Of a stretch of DNA of 64,000 bases, positions 45,463-56,308 are shown piece by piece; positions within the stretch are counted from its first letter, which is position 1; each line of letters begins with the position of its first letter. The stretch covers positions 1,550,001-1,614,000 of the forward strand of contig KN832878.1 in assembly GCA_000827325.1 (NCBI GenBank), written 5' to 3'. Under the pieces are notes generated by a model. It did no database searches, was not told the origin of the DNA, and saw nothing but the letters and a program-made list of their open reading frames with translations. A program made the translations under genes and the position numbers. This DNA is from Oidiodendron maius Zn (taxonomy: Eukaryota > Ascomycota > Leotiomycetes > Myxotrichaceae).

Positions 45463-47758
45463 TCAATAGTAGTATTTATCAGCGCTTACACCAAAAGGAT
45501 CGTCCCATTCGTCAAATACTAGCATCTGTTCTCCTAGAACCTCCAGGTCATCGGGGATAATGGAACAATTGCCATTAACTATGCCATAGTCTAACCATGG
45601 CTGGGAAGCCTCAGTAGCATCTTGGACAAGGCATGGTGTTGGTCCTAAGGACGAACTTCTCTCAGTCTCACCTTGCCGAGTACTCAGTTGAGAGAGCTCA
45701 TTAATCAGTAGCGCGATACCCCCTGCCAGCACAGTTAGCTTAGTACTGTAGCACCCTTGTAGATGGAGGGAAGGATGAATAGTTTTACAGGCTGAAACTG
45801 AAATATTCTCACCATCTGTTATTGGTGCACAACCGTGACTAGTATCTCCAAAACCCATGTCTATTACTTTGTTATCCTTCTCTGCGATAGAGCCCCCAGC
45901 ACGCAAGACGATTTCATTATGGCTAAGAATCGAAGTTTGAACACGAAAAGTGCAACACGCAAACTTATTAAAGTTGTGTATCTCCATTGACCGGGGCTCA
46001 TCGTTTGGGGAGGGCGGATGCTTTTCATGTGCCGCATAAACTGCGCGGAAGTTGAAGCCCTATTAAATTTGAAGGGTTAGCTCCAAGAACTGACCTAGGA
46101 GCAGTATTATTATTACTCATACCAGCAAATAAATAAACTTCCAGAACTTCCCCAGCTGCTGGATGACTCTAAGATTGGCGAGGACATTAATGAGCGCTCT
46201 TTCTCGTATTCCAGCTTTAGTGCATGATATAAAAGGAGCTTGAATGACACATGAGCAGTAGGCTGAATAGCCGACGAAACTCGGCAGGCGTGAAAGATCC
46301 AGCGAATGCTCAAGCATTGCTTCGATTAATGATGACACCGAATTTGCGTGCTCGAATGCGATCTGCGCAGATATTTGACGTGCATATGAGAAACCTTCTT
46401 CACTTAACCCCAGAGAAAATAGGGGAATGATCGAGGCATGCAAGGAGCAGAGGCACTGATGATACACAATATGAATTAAAAGTAGTAGAGGCAAGGTATG
46501 TGGTGGCACCAAGGAGATCGTTGCGGCGGAGAGCTCGAGCGATTGCGGCATAGCGGATCTCCACTCCAAGATTTTGGAATCGAGTTCCTGGATGGCCCTT
46601 ACTCGTGAAGAAGTGTCCGATAACTGCTGTCCCACTAGGAGACAGACGGAGTTCCTGGCTTTTGTTAGCATAACTTGCTTCACGATACGAGATTGGTAGC
46701 GGATATTTCCCACCAGAGTGCCATGACCCTTACAAGTTCGCCATATAGATTACCATCACGTTGGCCATTCAAACAACTGGAATTATATGCGCCTTGACAT
46801 AGGTCAGCTTCCCGACAGGGAAGAGGCAAGCTCAGCGCCCGATCAGGAAGCTCTTTGGACGATATCGTATCAGAGCAGAATGAACCGACAAGGAAGCAAG
46901 CCCAGAAACGTCGACGACTAAACTCGACCTGTAAGATAGAGGTGTCTCCAGGGCGACTCTCAGTGATGCTTAAGAGATAGCATATCTGAATAGCGTTACC
47001 TAAAGCAATAACAACTCGATCAGCTCATTTTCAAATGCTCGCGTAGGTGGGTTATCTACATTTGCATACCAAGCTCCTTCTCCACTCACCCTGACCATAC
47101 CAGAACAATGCAAGGTTAATGAAGGTGATAATATTTTCCTCGTGCGGATCTAGTATCTCTCGGCTTACAAGTTCGCCCGCTCGTTCTGCCCACTCACGAC
47201 TAAAGCCGCTTTCAACCATGGAATGTTTACCGGACGTATCGCGGTAGAATCTAAGACTCGAGTTAAACTAAAGGCTACCCTTAAGCCATTATATGTAGAC
47301 AGCCTACATTGATGCAGATGCACAGACGCTAAGAATGACATGGGGTCTAAGAGTTCCCGCGTTCAATCTGTTCCATAAAGAGGCCTTGTGGAGTAAAAGC
47401 GAGGCATTGTAGACATGTGAGAAATAGATATTCACTAGATTCGGTAATAGTTCTGGAGGGATTCCAAGATAAGATCTCGTGAAATAGTGGCTTCTACTGC
47501 TGATATCTACCAGGGGAGGTACAGTATTTCGATCCACGCCAGGTCCACGGACTGGAGATCGCATCGCCATGGATATAGGTGCTGCAATATTGTACACGCA
47601 GTCACGACCCAGGCGTTGACACCGCTGACAGCTTGGCCGCAGTCCAGTGCAACGAACCTATAATTCCTTAGTCAAGTATAGGAGACACAGATGACTCGAG
47701 GTAAAGGTACCTTGAGCGTGCTACAACGCAGGCAGGCCCGTCGTGGCCGTCCCGACAT
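45463..47758 (-). CDS. Zn2Cys6 transcription factor with fungal-specific domain, 6 exons
   Basis: Exons 47758-47711, 47657-47308, 47250-47090, 46999-46734, 46677-46123 and 46059-45463 give 658 aa without stops. The zinc cluster is complete: RRACLRCSTLKVRC then PSCQRCQRLGRDCVY, split after STLK by the first intron, a common position in this class. The middle domain follows, with YLGIPPELLPNLVNIYFSHV, NASLLLHKASLWNRL, LSVCASAS, FINLALFWYGQG, IQICYLLSI and RRRFWACFLVGSFCSD. The C-terminal part has AVYAAHEKHPPSPNDEPRS. The intron after YGEL (GTAAGG) removes what would otherwise be a frame change. The only clearly intact full-length Zn2Cys6 regulator in the window, it neighbours the FAH/GST/lactonase-like group and is the best candidate for its pathway regulator. 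Confidence 0.85.
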
Positions 47759-48928
47759 GACCGGGGATGCTTCCAAGTGGGCTGAGAATGCTGTAGAGGA
47801 AGAAAATTGCGAATTAGGAACAACTAGAGCCCAATCGCCTGTCTGTTAGAAATTTATCTCAAGCCCTGGACAGTTGGTATTAGCTGCGGATCATGACTTT
47901 ACAACGATTAATCCTATTTCGGTTATGTGAGATCTGATTGGAACTGCTCTACGGACACAGCGGGGTTGTCTTTGCCGACCTCCGACATTGCCAGGATTTA
48001 CTTCTCATCCAACGAAGCCCCGCCAGCAGCTACTGGTTAGTCGTGGGGTTGCTGACTGCCGAAGTTCTTGCCGATGTCTCGGGGCCTACGCCTCGTTAGA
48101 AACCGCGTAAACGCAGGTATGGATTTAATTTTGGTGGTAGTAAGGGATGCCATGATACTTAGGACTAGCTAAATTGTGGCTCGCATTACATTCACAGTAC
48201 AGATGCTGACTTATGTTCAACTGCGCATATCATTTCCAGCTGCCATTCCACTCGCACCACTAAAACTCGCACCACCGCATATCAGTTACCCTTTACGGCT
48301 GCGTGGGGTGCTAGTATTACTAAGATGACCCTTTCTGGCCAGGATCGTTCGAATATCTCTAGTGTATCCCTTTACGGCTGGTATTAACTCCCTTTACCTG
48401 ATAGCTTGTTACTGAATACAGGCTCTTGATAGCCGAGCATTTTACCCGGCACCAGGAATGAAGACTACTTGAGGACTGGCATCCGTAGAATCCCCTCGAA
48501 TGAAGTTCGTGAAAGTGGGAAGTTCGAAGGTTCTGGTGGGAAGATGTCGGAGTGAAAGAGATGTGGATGGTACATATGCATCGAACTGCAGAAGTAAACA
48601 CGTGGCGATAAAATTGGGATTTGTTCCTGGTGGAGTTCAATCGGGAGGATCCTGCCTTGTAGCGGCCTAGGGAGCATCGGAATAACTGCATTTATCTTAT
48701 CGGATATGAACCCTTTCCTAGACAGATTCGCGTCCGATGCTCAGCCGATGGAGACTGCAGCGGAGAGTGGAGGAGATGTAGAAATTGAGTAATTTCTACT
48801 TGTGTTATATTCATTCTTCTACGACCTCTCTAGCGACTAGCAAATAGATTACAGTAAGAGTGTTTCAGTAGATCACAAGAACTAATCGCCATTTTTCCCT
48901 TCGAAGGGGGCCACGCCATCCACGAAGC
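47759..48928. other. Intergenic region with a dispersed repeat
   Basis: Upstream of the regulator on the minus strand; contains repeat copy B at 48188-48395. No gene recognised. Confidence 0.4.
48188..48395 (+). repeat. Dispersed repeat, copy B
   Basis: Same orientation as copy A at 19804. Shared blocks: ATTACATTCACAGTACAGAT, CATATCATTTCC, TAGTATTACTAAGATGACCC and GTGTATCCCTTTACGGCTGG. An internal near-duplication (CACCACTAAAACTCGCACCA) makes this copy longer. Confidence 0.65.
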
Positions 48929-49691
48929 ATGACGAATCTCGACACAGTCAGCACCACCATTCCGTCTGTAGGAGGAGAGACTGCAGCAGCAGCGAGTACA
49001 CTGATTCTCTACAGCTGTCACCCTAATAAATCCAATTACCCTGTTTAGTTCTCACGGCTTCGGCACTGTCAACTTCTCAATCCCTACCTGTTATGCTCTT
49101 GCTTTCGGTAAGATGAAAACAATTCGCAAGTAAAAGTAGATGAGCTATAGAACTTAGACACCAGACTTAATCCCAGCGCATTCCTTCAAACTTATTACCC
49201 GGGAAGTTTACCAAGTTTTATGGGACGGATTCGTCGTCAATAGTCTCATTACTAGCAACCCAGAAGTAGCAAGCTCTAGCCTCTTGAGTAATTTCCTAGA
49301 TTTCTATTCGCACACTGCATTGCCTCGTAGGTCCGTTTCGCTTGATAGGCAAGTCGATCTGATCTGTGGAGACGTTTTTACATTCAGCTGGCCCTTAGTT
49401 CTAAAGCCCAAGCTTGAGACAATCCTTCGTACGAAATGTTCAAACAAGTTTGTCACTCCCAACGATACAGGTGTGGTTGTGTCGGTATGGGAACAGTTAG
49501 GACGGGACATTACAAAGCGATTCAAACGAGACAGAGATCGGGTGGCCAGTTACAACCAGGCAGCTCGTGGCATTGGGTGATCTCTTCAATGTGGGTAAGA
49601 AGCTTACAGTAGATCAATTATTCAATAGCTTGAAAGACGTTAGCAGCTCGCTACATCGTCAAGGAGGGATATTCCGCGGGGCTGACATTTG
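48929..49691 (+). pseudogene. Degraded gene of unknown family
   Basis: From about 49167 a frame reads IPAHSFKLITREVYQVLWDG, then FVVNSLITSNPEV, FLDFYSHTALPRRSVSLDRQ and DIT KRFKRDRDRVASYNQA-like sequence. At about 49565-49580 the frame shifts, and the other frame goes on with ALGDLFNVGKKLTVDQLFNS to a stop near 49691. An upstream open stretch at 48929-49020 may be a first exon. Amino-acid composition looks coding (helical, charged), but I do not recognise the family. The shift could be an unrecognised intron or a real frameshift. Confidence 0.35.
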
Positions 49692-51146
49692 AGCGACTCG
49701 GCACTTGAATTGGATTCGGAAAATTCTCTCCAATATAAAACATAATGTATCTATTGAACACTATCGTTGCGGATTTTTTTAATTCTCCTTGATCTACAAA
49801 AAGTCGCTGGAAGATAAGGTGGTGCCTATGTTGATCCTCGCTAGATTCCTCTTGCCACTTCTTTGAGTTAGGGTTAGATCCTAAAGAAAGCCCGTCGATC
49901 ATAGATCTACAGGGTGGCGCGTAAAGGACACGTTACGTACTGTACTATATACCTATTATTTACCATACAAGGCTGTTAAAGATAATATAAACAATTGATC
50001 AGGCTATTGAGACGAACCCAATTTGTCCCGTTCTTTTCTTTGACTCTGTGGTGGGATTGTTATTTTACCGCATTTAATTTGCATCAAAACCCCCTTATGT
50101 GCCCATGATTATATCGCAATTACTCCGAAATTGCCTGGACAAGTGGCCGCCAAGTTTAGTATCGCCCTTCGTCTCGCGACGAGGCACCCCGTGAAGTTAT
50201 CCTGCATATTGAGCGAACAAAGATTCCTTCCATACTGGCAACCCCTTCTCGTCCACACCTCCATCCTTCCCATTCCAGAACTGCCTTGGATCGCTGGCCG
50301 CTTTACACATGAAGAGATGTCCTCGCTGATTTTTGCGTGTGTATCATTTCCCTTTCCGACCGATGATCTACTGATTGATTGCGATCTACATGTAAGCGAT
50401 TATAAAGCCCATCGTCGCTATCTTCGCGATCCGTACTCTGCGTAGCGAAACTCCCAGAGACCCTCAATTTATTGACAGCCTCCAAGGAGATTCACGAGAT
50501 ATGGCTTCGCAGCATTGAGATAAAGTACTATCTTCATTATTATAACGTCCCTGTGGTTTTAGTGTGGGGACCTGAAGAGGTACTAAGATCCACTGGGGCT
50601 TAGTAAATGCCGGGCTAGTAAAGAGGAAAGAGGAGGCCTTGATACGCCGCCAAATACAATGCGATAGAACTCTGATAGAAAATATCGTATGCATTACCTA
50701 TATCCATCCATATCTACAGAAGATCCAAAAGACACAGAGAAGCAGAGAGCCCATTCCCAAGTAATTTTCTCTCGCTGGCAGTTTTTCGCCTAGACTCTCT
50801 CGTCAATGCCCATGGACGATCTTAATTTAAGATCTCTGGCGGCAGAAACTGAGAAAGAAAGGGTCGAGCGTTTGCCGAACAACCGAAATTGACGCAAAGC
50901 AAACTCGTCAAGATCGCTACTGTAATTCTCCCAACTTCCCCATAACCTTCTTCCCACCCCCCTGGCGCCAAGGCAGCCACTATTGCCACAAACCCTGATT
51001 GCTCTACCCCACACTCCCTTTTGAGGCGTCCGGCAGTCGCGGGCAGTCACAGGTAGACTCTCACTTCGAAGATACAAGTCCATAAGTCTTCCCTCGAAAC
51101 CTACGTTTGGAATCAAGTAGTGCAATTCTGTCATTTCAAATCAGCC
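49692..51146. other. Intergenic region, promoter of the receptor gene at its 3' side
   Basis: No gene supported. A minus-strand frame at 50790-51134 lies in what should be the receptor's 5' leader and has no recognised family. Confidence 0.4.
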
Positions 51147-52785
51147 ATGCATTTCTCTCAATTCTTCCTTTTTGCCTCCCTTTCTGCTACTGCACTGGCG
51201 CAACTGGATCTTGAACTTATCGCCTCAAAACTCCCTGCTTGCTCTGTGAGTTCTTGACATGTATCTCAGGGCGAGACGGGTTGCTAATAGTTTTAGATAT
51301 CATGTTCTGAACAGATACTTCCAGTAGCGGGATGCGCCTTCCAAGACATTCCTACTTGCCTATGCCCAAACACCACATTGCAGTATCAACTAGCTTCCTG
51401 CATCCAGACATCATGTAATCAAACAGAGCAGTTCAGTATGTTCATAGATTTAGTCCCTGTCTCATTTTCTTACTAAGTGTGTATAGCTGCGATATCTGTC
51501 TCCCAAAACCTTATGTGCAAAGGTGTCCCGCAGCCTTCCCGAAGTGCGGAGATTTCTCGAATTATCATAATTATTTCTTTGTTAACTTTTCCGACTATTC
51601 TCTTAAGATTATTGTCCCGCTGGCACACTTCGCAGCTTTGTTGGGACGACTGGGCGATGCTAGCAAGCGCTGTAAGTCACCGGACATCTTATTTTGAAGA
51701 CGGAACTGACATGCGACAAGGTTGTAATGATACCGATGGCAGTTATTCCAATTTATAGTAAGGTTCACTCTTGTAGATATATGTCTCTAAATGGATATTA
51801 ACAGCAAACAGATGCCGGAAGAGGATTTGGAAAACATGTGTGGGACGTTCCACCAGAGAATATACCTTCTATGCAGGAGGTAAACAGTCAAGCCTACACA
51901 CCTTTATGAAACATTCTAACCACTACCAGCTTTACTATGTGTCCCAAATTCTCTATGCAGTTGTTCTAAATCTCGTGAAAATTTCAATACTTCTTCTCTT
52001 TCTTCGAGTTTTCACCAACAACCGTTTCCGCCTCGTTACCAAGATCTGCTTATTATGGATGGTTTGCCAGACAGTTGCATTCTTTTTCGCGGTTACTTTT
52101 CAATGCATGCCTGTTAGTTCAATTTGGAATCCAACCCCCAACAGGAAATGTATCAACACAACTGCCGTTATTTACGCTGGTGCTGTCTGTAGCATCTTTG
52201 AAGATGTCTTCATCATTATCCTCCCAATAAGAGAGTTGCTAGCCCTGAATATGAGTCCCAGACAGAGGTTAGGGGTCATCTTCATGTTCGCTATAGGCTC
52301 CTTGTAAGTACTCCATTCTCACCTTCCGTCTTATTTATTGCTTGATAGGCACTGACTTTATCCAGTGCATGCATAACGAGCATTGTCCGCCTTAAATTTA
52401 TAGTCGACTACTCATTCCAATTACTTGATGCAACTTGTATATTTTCCCGCCCCCTTGGAAATTCCATGTAGCTTACGATAGAATAGGGACGAGTACAGAT
52501 GTAGTGATCTGGTCTGTCCTGGAAGTTTTTACAGCAACTATCTTCTCGTCCTTAATGGCCATCCGACCGCTGCTAGTTAAATATATGCCTGCCCTATTCC
52601 AAAGCGCAGCCAGCACGGCAAGCAGCCCAACTCAAAATAAATTTCCTGCTGCTAGCAAGAGGTGCTCGAAACCCATCACCATCCCATGGAGTCGAAGTAA
52701 CCTATCAGAAATCGAGCTGACGAATCAAGAGGATAAAAAGGTGAACACTGATGTTGAGAGCTTGACCGCAAGTGAGGGAGGTTAG
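51147..52785 (+). CDS. PTH11-type GPCR with N-terminal CFEM domain, 8 exons
   Basis: Exons 51147-51245, 51297-51435, 51487-51671, 51721-51757, 51812-51879, 51930-52303, 52366-52436 and 52472-52785 give 428 aa. A signal peptide (MHFSQFFLFASLSATALAQ) is followed by a CFEM domain: LPACSISCSEQ, AGCAFQDIPTCLCPN, LASCIQTSC. Seven membrane segments follow, beginning at about RIIIIISLLTFPTILL and including YVSQILYAVVLNLVKISILL, FRLVTKICLLWMVCQTVAFF, IYAGAVCSIFEDVFIIILP, VIFMFAIGSL and VVIWSVLEVFTATIFSSLMA, plus a polar tail. Such receptors sense surface or host cues in Magnaporthe and relatives. The 51757/51812 junction has an alternative acceptor 8 nt upstream, which was rejected because it breaks frame. 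Intact. Confidence 0.85.
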
Positions 52786-53462
52786 GTTTCCCGCTGCATA
52801 TATTTTAGTTAGAAGATGAAATTCCAAAGCAAATTGCCCGGGCGGCCAACTTAGAACCGCGACTTAGGTTCTAAAATTTATACTAGAGATATAGTAACCT
52901 CTAGTGAGTTTAAATATTGAATATTATTTACCTTTATTAGTCATTAAGTCATAAGGTTATACTATTACTGATTTTTAGCTTAAATTTAGCATTTCTTTAC
53001 TTAATTTACTTACTTTAAGTTTGAATAGAAAACTAAGCTTCGATCTTCTAGCACGATAATGCACAAATATAATATAGTCATAGAGAGTTCTTACACCGTG
53101 GCTCAAAGATATGATTCCGTTGTGCAATTGCTCGAAATCTCAACCCTAACCTGAGCCTTAAGACCTGTTCTAAGGGCGTACAATTTTAGGCAATTACGCG
53201 ATCTCAGGACTCGGGCATTAAGGTTGTCGTCAGAACATGCCCAATCCTGGACCAGACCGCCTTTAATTAAAATATAGACTATGCGATAGCCTAGAGAGCA
53301 AGTCACTAGATTATCTAAGGCCCGTATGGCGTCGTCGTTGAGTCGGAATGGTCACTTGCCCAGAAGCCGCTCAGACGGTGTCATTATGACGTCCTACCCC
53401 GCTTAGTATATATACCGACCGCGGCTCAAAGCTGCCGCAACTCTGCAAGAGCGAGTGCTACA
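52786..53462. other. Intergenic AT-rich DNA and promoter
   Basis: AT-rich at 52.85-53.05 kb with no gene. The last 100 bp form the promoter of the gene at 53463. Confidence 0.4.
53404..53438 (+). promoter_or_regulatory. TATA-like box and GCGGC...GCCGC palindrome
   Basis: A TATATATA element (near 53406-53413) is followed by GCGGCTCAAAGCTGCCGC at 53421-53438, an inverted pair of CGG half-sites. This lies 25-60 bp before the ATG at 53463. Zn2Cys6 proteins often bind CGG pairs, so it may be an operator; its closeness to the start makes a leader role also possible. Confidence 0.4.
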
Positions 53463-54311
53463 ATGGCGATTATTACAGGAGAGGCGACCACCAGCTCGCG
53501 CAGTATACAGTATTTGTTTACTGCCTTTTACGCCCTCACAATATCCAATGCTACGGAAGTGATTGTTCTCATCTTTGCTACGTTCAAGAGATATTCGGGG
53601 AACTATTTCTGGTCACTGATCGTTGCCACAAGCGGCCTCATTATATCAACTTTTGGAAGCGCCTGGTATTTCTATGGCAATGATCCGGATAAGTTTGGGC
53701 CCGTATCCTTAGGGGTGTTCGGCTGGGCTGCATTTGTACCGGGGCAAGCAGTCGTTTTGTGGTCCCGGCTCCATCTTGTGGTTCACAGCATTACCCTCCT
53801 CCGCGGTCTGCTGGTGATGATTATTGTCAATACAGTCATCCTATGCATTCCAACAATTGTTCTAGCGTTCCTTGGGACTTTGCCGCACCCGGACTCAAAA
53901 GTCTCCCGGGCATACAGTATATGGGAGGATGTCCAACTGACGATATTCTGCGTCCAGGAAGCCATTATATCCGGGATTTACATCTGGCAGACTGTCCAGC
54001 TGCTGAAGCTTGTGACAAATCACTGGAAGCGGAAAATGATTTACCAATTGCTTGCGATTAACGTTGTTATTCTTGCAATGGACGCAGTTCTCCTCGGAGT
54101 CCAGTACTCAAAAAACAGAAGCGTGCAGGTCCAATTGAAGGGCTTCGTTTATTCATTAAAACTAAAGCTTGAGTTTGCTGTATTGAGTCGCTTGGTTAGC
54201 TTTGTTGAGCAATCAAGGAGTGGTTCTCAGGAATCTAGTGCGAATTCACCGTCCTTAGCGCAACGTACTAAAAGGATTATATCGCATAAGTCCAGCATCT
54301 CGGATAGATAA
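53463..54311 (+). CDS. Seven-helix fungal integral membrane protein (DUF7703-like)
   Basis: Intact single-exon gene for 282 aa. Hydrophobic segments are at about 15-37 (YLFTAFYALTISNATEVIVL), 49-66, 81-101, 113-135, 156-175 and 190-210, with an amphipathic positively charged C-terminal tail (QRTKRIISHKSSISDR). The order and the ALTISNATEV motif fit a fungal multi-pass family annotated as DUF7703, whose function is unknown. It follows the CFEM receptor on the same strand by about 680 bp. A receptor-like or transporter-like role is possible but not shown. Confidence 0.7.
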   Translation: MAIITGEATTSSRSIQYLFTAFYALTISNATEVIVLIFATFKRYSGNYFWSLIVATSGLIISTFGSAWYFYGNDPDKFGPVSLGVFGWAAFVPGQAVVLWSRLHLVVHSITLLRGLLVMIIVNTVILCIPTIVLAFLGTLPHPDSKVSRAYSIWEDVQLTIFCVQEAIISGIYIWQTVQLLKLVTNHWKRKMIYQLLAINVVILAMDAVLLGVQYSKNRSVQVQLKGFVYSLKLKLEFAVLSRLVSFVEQSRSGSQESSANSPSLAQRTKRIISHKSSISDR

Positions 54312-56013
54312 CTTTAGCATCGACCTGTTATAGGCGAAGCTTTACAGCCTTCAGAGTGTCCTTATATGATGCTAGTAGCCTTAAGCTTTATTCGCACGTC
54401 TTCAAGCTTAACCATCCTTCCTCTAGCACACTATCATCCCTAAGGACGCTGCTCCCTCGATCGGAAGCTCTTGCAAACGGTCTATCTCTCCAGCGTTCGA
54501 TCCTAACACATATCGCAGGGGGATAGTGTACAAGCAGCCAACTCCTATATCTTGCTGCGGTGCTGCGGCTTGAAACCATTGACACGAGATATCTAGTCGA
54601 CCTGCTAGCCACAAGACTCAGGTATAAAGAGACGGATACCATCAAGGACGATGCAGGCGGCCATATAATACACGAGGTACGTAGAGTTATATGACCCCTT
54701 ATTGATGTATATTCCGCCCCTGTCTATTAAATTATCAATGTTATTAACTCGCAAAAGTTCGGCAACAATATGGAGTATGGCTGTTTGCTGCTGTGAGAGA
54801 GAGTGGGCTGCTGCCGCTCCGGCCTTGCGTATTTAAACTAAATTGATATTACTGATGCAGCGCACTAAGGGTCACCAGGTGGCTATATTAAGCAGCGTTA
54901 AGCAGCTGCACATATCTGGGATCTAGAGAGGGAAATCTGGATCTGACTTAAATTTACATCCCACTAATTGGATATAGTGTAAGGAGCGATGCCCTTCTTC
55001 TATATCTCTATCCACGATGAGGAAATTAATTCATAAAAGAATGCGTTTAATTTGTCCTGGGAGGAGGGGAGGGGGGGGGGGTTTACACGTGTCTCGACTC
55101 AAGGATTATACCAGTGAGCTATTATGTATATAATGGGGCTGGCCATTTCTCAGGGAGGAGCGGCGTTTAGTCTTCTTCTGATTTTCCGTGTAAAATGTAC
55201 TTCGTTACTTCGAGCTTCCAGCAACCCACCAACATTTTGCTGTATACCTACCAGCTAGTCGTCCGTCTCACCTTGTACGAATGGGTTCCTGACATATATT
55301 CGCGGCGATTCTTAAGGTCTTAGCTTAAGAGAAACTTCTAAATGTATGCTTGTTTATACTGATAGCCTCCATTTATGTACCTTGCAAGTCTTAAGACAAG
55401 TGCACGTCGTTTGATAGGTGATTTGTAGAATGCAATTTAAGCCTTGTAGGTCTAATTACTACCGGGTTTTGAGACGGTGAGATAAGCATGGTAAGTCTCT
55501 TCTATGACGCTTTTTAGGATGACATAACTTATTTAAAAGCCTGCCCGTCTTTCGATATGCAGGAGACGCAAATTAATTGCGTTCGTGAAGCCATTAAGAG
55601 GCAGTAGTTTCGTGACATGTTGAGTCGCGGCAATCGATTGTATAGACTCTCGACTGTATCGCTCATTATAGGGTTAGAAAAATGTGTCTTTTAGTAATCG
55701 TATGTTTGCAATGTTCAATAGACCGATCTAGTGTAATTTGGTGTGTTCAAGGCCGAGTAATTGGTGGTATTTTGATATAGAAGGAAGATAGTTATATTGA
55801 GAATCTAAAGTTATTCGCGTTCGGCTAATTTACGGCTCTCCCGTGAGCCATTGCAACCACTGGTGGCTGTTGGTGTGCCCGAGGGACTCAATGTACGCAG
55901 TCATACAGTACGTTTGGTACTGCTTATGTATTTAATAGGCTTCTCCCATTGTAGTGGCAATTCAACTCGTCAACTCCATATCGAGTATTGCAACAGTGGC
56001 TTGCACATATCTC

Positions 56014-56131
56014 ATTACTAAGCAGTGGATTATTGCCGACTATGGTGAAATGGGCCCAGATAACTACGAATTAGTTAGGGAAGGTCGCTATAGCTGTAGT
56101 AATAGTCGGAAATAATCCACTGCTGGGTAAT
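56014..56131. mobile_element. 118-bp MITE with about 28-bp terminal inverted repeats
   Basis: Left end ATTACTAAGCAGTGGATTAT plus TGCCGACTAT; reverse complement of the right end ATTACCCAGCAGTGGATTAT plus TTCCGACTAT. Non-coding. A related end is at 37414. Confidence 0.7.
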
Positions 56132-56308
56132 AAGATAGGGCTAGCTGGTCAATATGCCACATTTGGACGTAGGTCCAGCTATTTCGGAACACTGATCATT
56201 CGCTGTACTTAGCGAGGTTCAGACAAAAATTCTCGAGATGCCCTTTTCTTTCGTGTCGAAGGAGTCTACGATGAATTCGGTATGTGACGGAGTTTGGGGT
56301 TATCTCCG
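56090..56308 (-). repeat. Dispersed repeat, copy 2 (inverted relative to 37.2-37.5 kb)
   Basis: Its reverse complement (GGAGATAACCCCAAACTCCG..., GGGCATCTCGAGAATTTTTG, TCTGAACCTCGCTAAGTACA, GTGTTCCGAAATAGCTGGAC) aligns block by block with 37238-37452. Confidence 0.6.

Noticed and set aside
50790-51134. 114-codon minus-strand frame before the CFEM receptor
   Set aside because: Lies in the expected promoter/leader of the receptor; composition not clearly coding and no known motif.
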